Source: Lentimicrobiaceae bacterium (GTDB lineage Bacteria; Bacteroidota; Bacteroidia; Bacteroidales; F082). Taken from it: a stretch of 64,000 bases of DNA. The stretch lies in assembly GCA_018661505.1 (NCBI GenBank), contig JABJIE010000046.1:1-64000 (forward strand), read 5' to 3'. Every line of letters starts with the position of its first letter. Position 1 is the first letter of the stretch. Under the pieces are notes generated by a model. It made no database searches and was not told where the DNA came from. It saw nothing but the letters and a program-made list of their open reading frames with translations. This document shows, one piece after another, positions 17,316-25,770 of this stretch. Position numbers and translations under genes: made by a program.

Positions 17316-18146
17316 ATGAAATATGACCCTATAAAACGTAAGCTCGGAGTTCTGTTCAATAGCTCTCCAGGTCTTCGTAAATTATTTTATAATTTACTGG
17401 ATTTGTTACTTTTACGATCTTGGCATATTAGAAAAGAGCTGAAAATATGGGAGGCTAGCATAAGTGGCAAACAGTCCATACTAGATGCAGGTTCAGGATT
17501 CGGACAGTATGATTATTACATCGCAAAACGATATCCTGATTGGAATATTACCGGAATAGATGTGAAAAAGGAACAAATTGATGATTGTAACAAGTTTTTC
17601 TCAAAAATCAGACTTAACAATACATCCTTTAAACTTGGTGACCTCACGAAACTAGAATATAATGAAGAGTTTAATATGATACTTTGTGTTGATGTAATGG
17701 AACACATTGAAGAAGATGAGCTTGTACTTAAAAACTTTCAAAGGGCATTGAAAAAAGGAGGGATGCTCATGGTAAGTACCCCATCTGATCAGGGAGGTTC
17801 TGATGTACATCATCATGATCATGAGGATTATGTAAATGATGGAGAACAGTCATTTATAGATGAACATGTTCGTGATGGTTATGGAATCGCAGATATTACT
17901 GACAAGATGAAGCGTGCTGGGTTTACAAAGACAAAGGTTTATTACCAATATGGTAAACCTGGTAAGTTAGGATGGAAATTAAGCATGAAATACCCTATTG
18001 TAATGCTCAATAAAACATATTTGTTTTTTATAATCTTACCATTGTATTATTTGATCACATTCCCTTTTGTCCTCATCTTAAATAAGCTTGATGTAATTAG
18101 AGATCATAAATCGGGCACAGGCCTAGTTGCTCTTGCATGGAAATAA
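17316..18146 (+). CDS. Class I SAM-dependent methyltransferase
   Basis: The 276-residue protein has a Rossmann-type SAM-binding core: ILDAGSGFGQYDYY (motif I), ITGIDVKKEQI (acidic end of strand 2), and MILCVDVMEHIEEDE (motif post I), followed by KKGGMLMVSTPS. A hydrophobic segment near residues 230-255 (FFIILPLYYLITFPF) suggests membrane association. A His/Asp-rich loop (HHHDHEDY) sits near residue 165. The substrate is not known. It is 3 bases upstream of an LTA-synthase-like enzyme, so a lipid or surface-glycan target is plausible but inferred. Confidence 0.88.
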   Translation: MKYDPIKRKLGVLFNSSPGLRKLFYNLLDLLLLRSWHIRKELKIWEASISGKQSILDAGSGFGQYDYYIAKRYPDWNITGIDVKKEQIDDCNKFFSKIRLNNTSFKLGDLTKLEYNEEFNMILCVDVMEHIEEDELVLKNFQRALKKGGMLMVSTPSDQGGSDVHHHDHEDYVNDGEQSFIDEHVRDGYGIADITDKMKRAGFTKTKVYYQYGKPGKLGWKLSMKYPIVMLNKTYLFFIILPLYYLITFPFVLILNKLDVIRDHKSGTGLVALAWK

Positions 18147-18149
18147 ACC

Positions 18150-20129
18150 ATGAGATTGTATAACTACAATATCGTATTACTACTTAAAAGGCTTTCATTG
18201 GCACTGGTGCTATTTTTTATAAGCCGATTATTCTTTTACATTTTTAACTATAATCTTTATACAGAAGTAGGCTTGTTTGAGTTAACAAAACTATTTTTTT
18301 ATGGATTAAGGTTTGATCTATCCGTAATATGCTATTTCAATAGTTTATTCATTTTACTCCATATTATCCCATGGCCTAAACTGTATGCAAAAAAATCATT
18401 CCAGTTAACCCTCCTGGGCTATTTTTTAATTACAAACCTGCTTCTTACCATAGGTAATATGGCAGATTCGATATATTTTCATTTTGTGCAAAAAAGATCA
18501 ACAGCTGATGTTTTCAAACTTATTTTTACAGCTGATGATTTTTTCATTTTGTTACCAAAATTTCTAAGTGATTATTGGTATATATTGGGATTGGCGATTG
18601 TTTTTTTTATTGTTATATGGCGTATTTATCCAAAATATAATCCCCCTGCTGATATAAATATTGCCAATAATAAGAGAGACATATTACAACTATTATATGA
18701 ACTTACAATAATGTTTATTTTCCTTGGATTAGCTCTGATAGGTGCTCGTGGCGGTTTGCAATTAAAGCCACTTACAATTATTGATGCTTCTAAAAATGTT
18801 AAAGCAGCCCATATGCCTCTTGTACTAAATTCGATATTTACCTGCATGACAACCTATAATCACAAATATCTGGAAGAAAGAAATTATTTTAGTAACGAAG
18901 AAGCAGTCAATTACTATTCAGTGATTAAATACCCCTCAGATGATTCTCTTGAATTTCGCAATAAAAATGTTGTTGTATTATTACTTGAAAGTTTTTCAAG
19001 AGAATACGTCGGAGCCTTAAATAATTATTCCGGATACACTCCTTTTATCGATTCATTATCACGTCATTCACTTGTATTTGAAAATGCATACTCCAATGGG
19101 CTAAGGTCCATAGATGCAATTCCGGCAATTATTGTAGGACTACCTACTCTGATGGATGACCCATTTATAACATCTAGCTATAGCACTAATTCCACTAAAG
19201 GGCTTGTTGAAATATTGAATGAAAAAAACTACCATACCGCATTTTTTCATGGAGGAAATACCGGAACAATGAATTTCGACGGCTTTGCAAGTTATGCGGG
19301 ATTTAAAGAATACTATGGTAGAGAAGAATATGATAATGATAAAGATTATGATGGACATTGGGGTATATACGATGAGCCATTTCTGCAGTATTTTGCTAAA
19401 AAGTTAAATTCTTTCACTCAACCATTTTTTGCATTTGAATTTACTCTAAGCTCTCACTACCCATATAATTTACCGGCTCACCATCAGGATAGATTTCCTG
19501 AAGGCACTTTAAAAATTCATAGGGTTGTAAGATATACGGATTATTCTCTCAAGAAATTTTTTCAAACTGCGAGTAAGATGGAGTGGTATAACAACACTAT
19601 TTTTGTCATCGCTGCCGATCACCCAGCACAATCTGTTATTCCAAATACAACAAATGATTTTGAAAATCATGAAATATCAGTGGTTGATCAACAAAAGATG
19701 CGTTATTACAAAAACACATCTGGTAGATACTCTATTCCTATGATGATATTTGTTCCAAATGATACCTCAATGGTTGGAATTTCATCTAAGACAGTACAGC
19801 AAACGGATTTGTTTCCAACAATTTTAGATTATTTAAATCATAATGAACCCATTTATGCATTTGGAACAAGAATGATAAATGATAGCTTAGAAGGGTTAGC
19901 TGTTCACTACGTAAATGGGTTATATCAGATAACTTCAGGCGATTACTGCCTATTAATGGACGGAACAAATAGTATTTATTTATATAATAACATTAAGGAT
20001 CCAGGACATAATAATAATCTGTTAAACTCAAATCATAAATTATCATTAGAGCTAGACAAAACCATCAAGGCAATAGTTCAACAATACACTTCAGGAATGA
20101 TTAGGAACAAGCTAATGGTAGAGAAATAG
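18150..20129 (+). CDS. LTA synthase-family membrane sulfatase-fold enzyme
   Basis: This is a 659-residue alkaline-phosphatase-superfamily protein. The N-terminal ~200 residues contain about five membrane helices, and the C-terminal extracytoplasmic domain holds the catalytic site. Landmarks are NVVVLLLESFSRE (metal-binding Glu), NAYSNGLRSIDAIPAI with probable nucleophile Ser320 (Thr in LtaS), FFHGGNTGTMNFDGF, FEFTLSSHYPY, and IFVIAADHPAQ (metal Asp/His). Family members transfer phosphoglycerol or phosphoethanolamine groups to surface polymers or lipids. A Gram-negative cell has no lipoteichoic acid, so the acceptor is unknown. It appears to form an operon with the preceding methyltransferase (3-base gap). 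Confidence 0.88.
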   Translation: MRLYNYNIVLLLKRLSLALVLFFISRLFFYIFNYNLYTEVGLFELTKLFFYGLRFDLSVICYFNSLFILLHIIPWPKLYAKKSFQLTLLGYFLITNLLLTIGNMADSIYFHFVQKRSTADVFKLIFTADDFFILLPKFLSDYWYILGLAIVFFIVIWRIYPKYNPPADINIANNKRDILQLLYELTIMFIFLGLALIGARGGLQLKPLTIIDASKNVKAAHMPLVLNSIFTCMTTYNHKYLEERNYFSNEEAVNYYSVIKYPSDDSLEFRNKNVVVLLLESFSREYVGALNNYSGYTPFIDSLSRHSLVFENAYSNGLRSIDAIPAIIVGLPTLMDDPFITSSYSTNSTKGLVEILNEKNYHTAFFHGGNTGTMNFDGFASYAGFKEYYGREEYDNDKDYDGHWGIYDEPFLQYFAKKLNSFTQPFFAFEFTLSSHYPYNLPAHHQDRFPEGTLKIHRVVRYTDYSLKKFFQTASKMEWYNNTIFVIAADHPAQSVIPNTTNDFENHEISVVDQQKMRYYKNTSGRYSIPMMIFVPNDTSMVGISSKTVQQTDLFPTILDYLNHNEPIYAFGTRMINDSLEGLAVHYVNGLYQITSGDYCLLMDGTNSIYLYNNIKDPGHNNNLLNSNHKLSLELDKTIKAIVQQYTSGMIRNKLMVEK

Positions 20130-20173
20130 TATTAATTTTGGTTGAATATCATTTATCCAAAATCTAAGCGTAA

Positions 20174-21409
20174 ATGCGATTAAGTCTTTTTATAGCAAAA
20201 CGGTATTTGATTTCAAAGAAATCACACAACTTGATAAATGTAATATCAATTATATCAGTTGTGGGGCTTTCAGTTGGCACAATGGCTTTAATAGTTGTGC
20301 TTTCTGTTTTCAATGGTTTTGAAGAGGTTATTAAATCACTTTACACAAGTTTTAATGCTGATATGAGAATAACTGCGGTTTCTGGCAAAACCATAAATTA
20401 TTCAAATTTTCCTACTGAAAAAATATTGAGTATTTCGGGTGTTAAAAATTTGACACAGGTTGTAGAAGAAGATGCTTTATTCAAATATCGCGATAAACAG
20501 CACATCGCCAAAATTAAAGGGGTTTCAGAAGGGTTTATTGAAAGTTCAGAATTAGATAGCATGATTGTTAATGGTAATTTTGTTCTTCAGGAGGGAAATG
20601 CCAACTTTGCAGTTGTGGGCGCTGGTATTGCATGGTACCTTGATATTTATCCAGAAAACATTTCAGATCTACTCTCAGTTTATGTTCCCAAAAGAGGAAA
20701 TCAGTCTTCCTTTAATTTTGAAAATGCATTTAACTCGTCAGCATTACATCCCACAGGCGTATTTTCCGTACAGCAAGAATTTGATGAAAAATATGTATTT
20801 GTTCCACTGCGTTTTGCAAAAATTATGATGAATTATGGTGATGAAGTAACTAGCGTTGAGATAAGACTATTGCCAGATTATGACACTAAACCTATCCAAG
20901 AATCCATAAAAAAAATATTAGGGAATGAATTTGAGGTAAAAAACAGATATCAACAAAATGAAACCCTATTTAAACTATTGAAATCAGAAAAAACTGCAAT
21001 ATTTTTCATTCTTGTTTTTATTCTACTATTATCATCCTTTAATATGATAGGATCCATATCCATACTGATTGCTGAAAAAAAGAAAGATATTGGAATACTT
21101 TCAGTGATGGGAGCAGACTTGAAATTGATTAGGTCCATATTTTTTACAGAAGGCATGTTGATTAGTCTTATGGGTAGCCTTACAGGGCTTGTCCTAGGAT
21201 TTTTACTTCTATATTTACAGCAAAATTATGGCTTACTGCAATTGGGCAATGCAGACGGCGATTTTATAATATCTTCATATCCTGTGCACATGAAAATAAC
21301 AGATTTTATTTATGTGTTTTTTACGGTTTTGACAATAGGATTATTCGCAACAATTTATCCCGTATCATATCTTACAAAACAAGTGTTTAGGGGCCAAAGC
21401 AATAAATAA
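20174..21409 (+). CDS. LolC/LolE-type ABC transporter permease
   Basis: The 411-residue protein has the MacB/FtsX-like layout. Helix 1 is at about 20-45 (INVISIISVVGLSVGTMALIVVLSVFNGFEE in outline), followed by a large periplasmic domain (about 50-270) and three C-terminal helices, with the cytoplasmic ADLKLIRSIFFTEGMLIS coupling segment. It starts with the LolC/E hallmark FIAKRYLISKKSHNLINVIS. This class extracts lipoproteins from the inner membrane for transport outward, with the LolD ATPase, which is not in the window. In many Bacteroidota such a permease lies directly after rbfA; here two genes intervene. Confidence 0.88.
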   Translation: MRLSLFIAKRYLISKKSHNLINVISIISVVGLSVGTMALIVVLSVFNGFEEVIKSLYTSFNADMRITAVSGKTINYSNFPTEKILSISGVKNLTQVVEEDALFKYRDKQHIAKIKGVSEGFIESSELDSMIVNGNFVLQEGNANFAVVGAGIAWYLDIYPENISDLLSVYVPKRGNQSSFNFENAFNSSALHPTGVFSVQQEFDEKYVFVPLRFAKIMMNYGDEVTSVEIRLLPDYDTKPIQESIKKILGNEFEVKNRYQQNETLFKLLKSEKTAIFFILVFILLLSSFNMIGSISILIAEKKKDIGILSVMGADLKLIRSIFFTEGMLISLMGSLTGLVLGFLLLYLQQNYGLLQLGNADGDFIISSYPVHMKITDFIYVFFTVLTIGLFATIYPVSYLTKQVFRGQSNK

Positions 21410-21519
21410 TATTAGCATATATTTCTGGTTTAGGATGCAACCTTAGTTACCATATTGCTATCTTACTTTTACTGTAGTGGATAAACGTTAATTTTAACGG
21501 GTATAAATACTGTAATCAA

Positions 21520-21550
21520 TTGATAATCCGGAAAAAAGATGCTACTTTTG
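21520..21550 (+). promoter_or_regulatory. Promoter of the first C25 protease gene
   Basis: A -33 TTG at 21520-21522 and a -7 box TACTTTTG at 21543-21550 are separated by 20 bases, a full match to the Bacteroidota promoter. Transcription should start near 21557, leaving a leader of about 94 bases. Confidence 0.7.
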
Positions 21551-21556
21551 CTTCGT

Positions 21557-21590
21557 TTTATCATTATTTAATGACATTATCAATGATAAA
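21557..21590 (+). promoter_or_regulatory. Stem-loop at the predicted 5' end of the first C25 protease mRNA
   Basis: A perfect 9-bp inverted repeat (TTTATCATT at 21557-21565 and AATGATAAA at 21582-21590) flanks a 16-base loop and begins where transcription is predicted to start. It may stabilise the mRNA or act as an operator. The start site is inferred from the promoter match. Confidence 0.45.
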
Positions 21591-21650
21591 TATTGTTACG
21601 AAATTAATGTCTTTATTAAATAAGTTGTTAATTACTCAACAAACAATAAA

Positions 21651-24600
21651 ATGAAAAAGAAAGGAAATGCACGTTTGCTAACAATTACATTAATGTTTTT
21701 CTCCACATTAATTTTTGCAGCAAACACAAAAGTTGAGATAAATAAAACGGATAAAACTGTTTTACAGATAACAGTAAATACACCTCAAAAGCTCGCATTC
21801 ATTGCGAACTACGGGGAAATATCCATAGAAAGTGTTAAAACCGATTTGGGAAATTATTCCAGGCTTAACATTGCTAAGTATGGAAAATCTAATGTTGAAG
21901 GCTCTCCCGAACTTCCCGTATTTAGAAGGCTGATTCAAATGCCCCTAAATTCATATCCTGTTGTAAACATTACATCTTTTAAGGAAAAAGAATATAATCT
22001 AAATGACCTTGGCATATCAACTCAAATTATTCCATTGCAACCATCTCAACCAAAGTGTGGAAGTACAAAACAGTTTGATTTAAATAATCTTATTTATGAT
22101 TCAGATGAATTTGTTGGTTATGGGCTTGTAAATATTGATCAGGTTGGTGTTTTAAGAGCTGCTAATATTGGTAGAATTGCCATTTCACCCGTAAGGTATA
22201 ACCCTGTTACAAATACAATAAAAGTTATATATGATATTGAGTTTACGGTCACTTTTAAGGATTGTGACATAACTTTTACAGAAGAACTGAGAAACAAAAC
22301 TAGATCGCCATATTTTGAAGGTATTTACTCTAGGTTGGCAAATAATCAGTATGGAACAAGAAATTACTTAACAACATATCCTGTACATTATGTTATAGTT
22401 TCAGATAGGATGTTTGAATCTCAGCTGCAGCCTTTCATTGAGTGGAAAAAACGTAAAGGATTTACAATCTCTGAAGCATATACAGATGTTATTGGCACAT
22501 CTCTTCAACAGATAAAGGGTTATATAAAAGATTTATATGATAATGGCACTACAGAAAATCCTGCACCTTCTTTTGTTTTGTTTGTGGGGGATATTAGTCA
22601 AATTCCTGCCTGGAATAATGGCGACGGAGTTACTGATAGGAATTATGTTGAATACACTGGTGACCTGTTCCCTGAAATCTTTTATGGTAGGTTTTCCGCC
22701 AACAACGCTTCACAGCTACAACCATATATCGATAAGACATTAATGTATGAGCAATACACTATGCCAAACCCCACATACCTTGATACCGTTTTATTGGTTT
22801 CGGGTGTGGATGGAAGCTATGCTCAAGATTGGGGCAATGGCCAAATAAACTACGGAACTATCAACTACTTTAATGATGACCACGACATTTATTCACACAC
22901 CTATCTATATCCTGCCTCTGGAAGCGCATCTGCGGCCATAAAACAAAACGTTAGTGAAGGAGTAACCTTTGGTAATTATACTGCTCATTGTTCTTCAAAT
23001 GGATGGGCAGACCCTTCATTTGTAATAAGTGATATTCCAGGTCTTACAAATCAAGATAAGTATGGACTGTTGATAGGCAACTGTTGTTCATCAAGTGAAT
23101 TTCAAGTTACCTGTTTCGCCGAAGAAATATTAAGAGCGGCTAACAAGGGTTGTGTTGGATACATAGGAGGATCAAATAGTACATATTGGAATGAAGACTA
23201 CTATTTTGGAGTTGGTGTAGGAACAATTAGTGAAAACCCACCTTCATATGAAGAAACAACATTAGGAAATTATGATAGATCTTTTCACGATCATGGCGAA
23301 GAATACAGTGACTGGTTTACAACCATGGATCAAATGGTTTTTGCAGGTAATCTTGCTGTTTCAGAGAGTGGATCTAGTCTCGAACAATATTACTGGGATA
23401 TATATAATCTAATGGGAGATCCATCCCTTAATATATATTTTTCAAATCCAGAAGTAAATCCAGTTGTTCATGATCCATATATTATGATTGGAGCCACATC
23501 ATTAACCATAAATGCAGCTCCATATTCTTATGTTGCTTTAAACAACAATGGTGAAAATATAATTTCTGCTATTACTGATGAGAATGGTGATGTTATTTTG
23601 GAATTTGAAAGCTTTACAACACCAGGGTTTGCAGAATTAGTAGTAACAGCACAAAATTATCAACCATATATTGAGAGCATTCAAATATTTGCTCCTGATG
23701 GGCCATTTTGCATTTATGAAAACCATTCAATTAATGATGATTCCTTGGGAAATGGCAATGGAAATGCTGATTTTGATGAATACTTATTCATAAACCTTTC
23801 AATGATTAACTATGGAAATGAAGCTGCCTATGATGTTAACGTTACCTTAACAACTACTTGTGATGATGTGTTAATAACTGATGATGTTGATATTTTTGAT
23901 ACAATCAATATTAATCAGCCTGTTTCACATGAGAACAGTTTTTTAATTCATTTATCGGACTCTATAGAAGATCAAACAACCATTATATTCGATATTATGG
24001 CCGTTGATAATGAGGGTAAGGAATGGGATAGTCAGTTTGAAGTGCTTGCAAATGCACCTAAACTTACACCCGATATACTAATGGTTGACGATGCATTCAC
24101 AGGAAATAATAATGGTAGACTTGACCCTGGTGAAACAGCAACTCTAAAAATCAAAACCATGAACACAGGGCACTGTGTTGCATATAATGTAAAAGCTGAC
24201 CTAATTTCCTATAACCCATACATCACCGTACTTAGTAGCGACACAATAATTTCAGTTTTAAGCACTTTTGGTGCAGTTTATCCTGAATTTGAAGTTGTAG
24301 TTTCTGATGATGCCCCCGAGGGGATACTAGCAGAAATGAGATATCAGCTAACCTCGGCTGGATATTTTGTTGAGCAAATATATTATCCAAAGGTTGGTAC
24401 TTTTCTAGAAGACTGGGAAACGGGTGACTTTAGTAAATTTGATTGGAAAAGTGATGGAAACCAGCCATGGTCCATCAACACTTTATATCCCTATGAGGGA
24501 TTTTATGATGTGGTTTCTGGAGATATTTTAGATAACCAATCAACGGAATTTTTTATACAATACGAGGTAATGTCTTTGGATAGCATCAGTTTTTATAAGA

Positions 24601-25622
24601 AGGTATCTTCGGAGTCGGATTTTGACTTTTTGCAATTTTACATTGATAATGAACTTAAGGGAGAGTGGTCAGGAAATAACGCAAGCTGGACAAGAGAAGC
24701 ATATATTGTTAGTCCAGGTGACAGAAAGTTCAGATGGGTTTATATCAAAGATTACTCTGCGACAGGTGGTGTTGATAAAGCATGGATAGACTATATAGAG
24801 TTACCTCTTATGATGACCACAACAGTTTATGCAGGCCCAGATAATAGTGTTTGCGAAAACACATCTTTCCAGTGTCAAGGCACAGCAACAAATTTTGATT
24901 CAGTTTATTGGTCTACATCAGGAACAGGATCATTTAATAACACATCATACCTCAATGCAATTTATACTCCTTCAGATGGAGATATACTAGCAGGAAGTTC
25001 CATGTTAACTCTTAACATAATAGATGTTGATGGAGTATATGTATGCGATACTATGACATTAACTTATTCATACTTGCCTTTTGAAACGGCCATACCCATT
25101 GGTCCAGAAATTATAGACCTTCAATTAATCACTCAGTCTAACTATAACACAAATCCTGTTTATGGTGCCGAGTATTATAGCTGGAAGGTGTTTCCTACGG
25201 AAGCTGGCTCAATAACAGGATCAGATACTGTTGGAATTGTAACCTGGAACCCAAATCATGAGGGAGATGTTTGGATTAGTTGCGTTGGCATGAATAATTG
25301 CGGTTCGGGAAGCACTATAGACTCACTGATGGTGGAGGTAGGTAACTATATGGGAGTTTATGAACCCCCATCCGAATACATATCAATAATTCCAAACCCT
25401 AATAATGGTAATTTTACTATTATGGGCTTTGCTGGCAATAATCTAGAAACACTAATTACTATTTATAATATGCTTGGTGAGATAGTTTCAATTTATGAAA
25501 ATAAATCAGAAATTACAGAACTGAATATTGATTTATCAGATCTTCATTCAGGTATATATCTTGTAGAAATAAAGAATAGCAATCAAAAGATAACGAAAAA
25601 AGTAATAATTGAAAATGATTAA
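21651..25622 (+). CDS. Gingipain-like C25 cysteine protease with adhesin-like domain and T9SS signal
   Basis: This 1323-residue secreted protease has a signal peptide (residues 1-23) and a propeptide region (to about 220) with VEGSPELPVFRRLIQMPL. The C25 catalytic domain (about 230-590) has His446 in YTAHCSSNGWADP and Cys479 in GNCCSSSEF, with the 33-residue spacing seen in RgpB and Kgp. Ig-like/C25_C and CARDB-like modules follow. A galactose-binding/cleaved-adhesin-like domain lies near 920-1060 (FLEDWETGDFSKFDW). The protein ends in a type A sorting domain (IIPNPNNGNFTI...KKVIIEND). It should be exported by T9SS. The residue after His is Cys rather than the usual Gly. It is followed by a paralogue. 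Confidence 0.92.
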   Translation: MKKKGNARLLTITLMFFSTLIFAANTKVEINKTDKTVLQITVNTPQKLAFIANYGEISIESVKTDLGNYSRLNIAKYGKSNVEGSPELPVFRRLIQMPLNSYPVVNITSFKEKEYNLNDLGISTQIIPLQPSQPKCGSTKQFDLNNLIYDSDEFVGYGLVNIDQVGVLRAANIGRIAISPVRYNPVTNTIKVIYDIEFTVTFKDCDITFTEELRNKTRSPYFEGIYSRLANNQYGTRNYLTTYPVHYVIVSDRMFESQLQPFIEWKKRKGFTISEAYTDVIGTSLQQIKGYIKDLYDNGTTENPAPSFVLFVGDISQIPAWNNGDGVTDRNYVEYTGDLFPEIFYGRFSANNASQLQPYIDKTLMYEQYTMPNPTYLDTVLLVSGVDGSYAQDWGNGQINYGTINYFNDDHDIYSHTYLYPASGSASAAIKQNVSEGVTFGNYTAHCSSNGWADPSFVISDIPGLTNQDKYGLLIGNCCSSSEFQVTCFAEEILRAANKGCVGYIGGSNSTYWNEDYYFGVGVGTISENPPSYEETTLGNYDRSFHDHGEEYSDWFTTMDQMVFAGNLAVSESGSSLEQYYWDIYNLMGDPSLNIYFSNPEVNPVVHDPYIMIGATSLTINAAPYSYVALNNNGENIISAITDENGDVILEFESFTTPGFAELVVTAQNYQPYIESIQIFAPDGPFCIYENHSINDDSLGNGNGNADFDEYLFINLSMINYGNEAAYDVNVTLTTTCDDVLITDDVDIFDTININQPVSHENSFLIHLSDSIEDQTTIIFDIMAVDNEGKEWDSQFEVLANAPKLTPDILMVDDAFTGNNNGRLDPGETATLKIKTMNTGHCVAYNVKADLISYNPYITVLSSDTIISVLSTFGAVYPEFEVVVSDDAPEGILAEMRYQLTSAGYFVEQIYYPKVGTFLEDWETGDFSKFDWKSDGNQPWSINTLYPYEGFYDVVSGDILDNQSTEFFIQYEVMSLDSISFYKKVSSESDFDFLQFYIDNELKGEWSGNNASWTREAYIVSPGDRKFRWVYIKDYSATGGVDKAWIDYIELPLMMTTTVYAGPDNSVCENTSFQCQGTATNFDSVYWSTSGTGSFNNTSYLNAIYTPSDGDILAGSSMLTLNIIDVDGVYVCDTMTLTYSYLPFETAIPIGPEIIDLQLITQSNYNTNPVYGAEYYSWKVFPTEAGSITGSDTVGIVTWNPNHEGDVWISCVGMNNCGSGSTIDSLMVEVGNYMGVYEPPSEYISIIPNPNNGNFTIMGFAGNNLETLITIYNMLGEIVSIYENKSEITELNIDLSDLHSGIYLVEIKNSNQKITKKVIIEND

Positions 25623-25715
25623 TGACTACAATAATTTTTGTACAATATACAACCGTATCTGTAAGGCGATTGTCATTAATCACATAAATACAATTCGTTA
25701 AACAAAAAGATGTGA

Positions 25716-25723
25716 TATATTTG
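25716..25723 (+). promoter_or_regulatory. -7 box of the second C25 protease gene
   Basis: TATATTTG is an exact TAnnTTTG match, with only a near match (ATTC) at the -33 position. It gives the second protease gene its own promoter inside the 148-base gap. Confidence 0.5.
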
Positions 25724-25725
25724 CG

Positions 25726-25744
25726 GGTTCTGTTTTTTAGAACC
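25726..25744 (+). promoter_or_regulatory. Stem-loop at the predicted 5' end of the second C25 protease mRNA
   Basis: GGTTCT at 25726-25731 pairs perfectly with AGAACC at 25739-25744 around a 7-base loop. A competing pair (CTGTT at 25730-25734 with AACAG at 25747-25751) overlaps it. The position, a few bases after the -7 box, mirrors the stem-loop of the neighbouring protease gene. Confidence 0.45.
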
Positions 25745-25770
25745 TTAACAGAAATAAGACGGCATAAATT

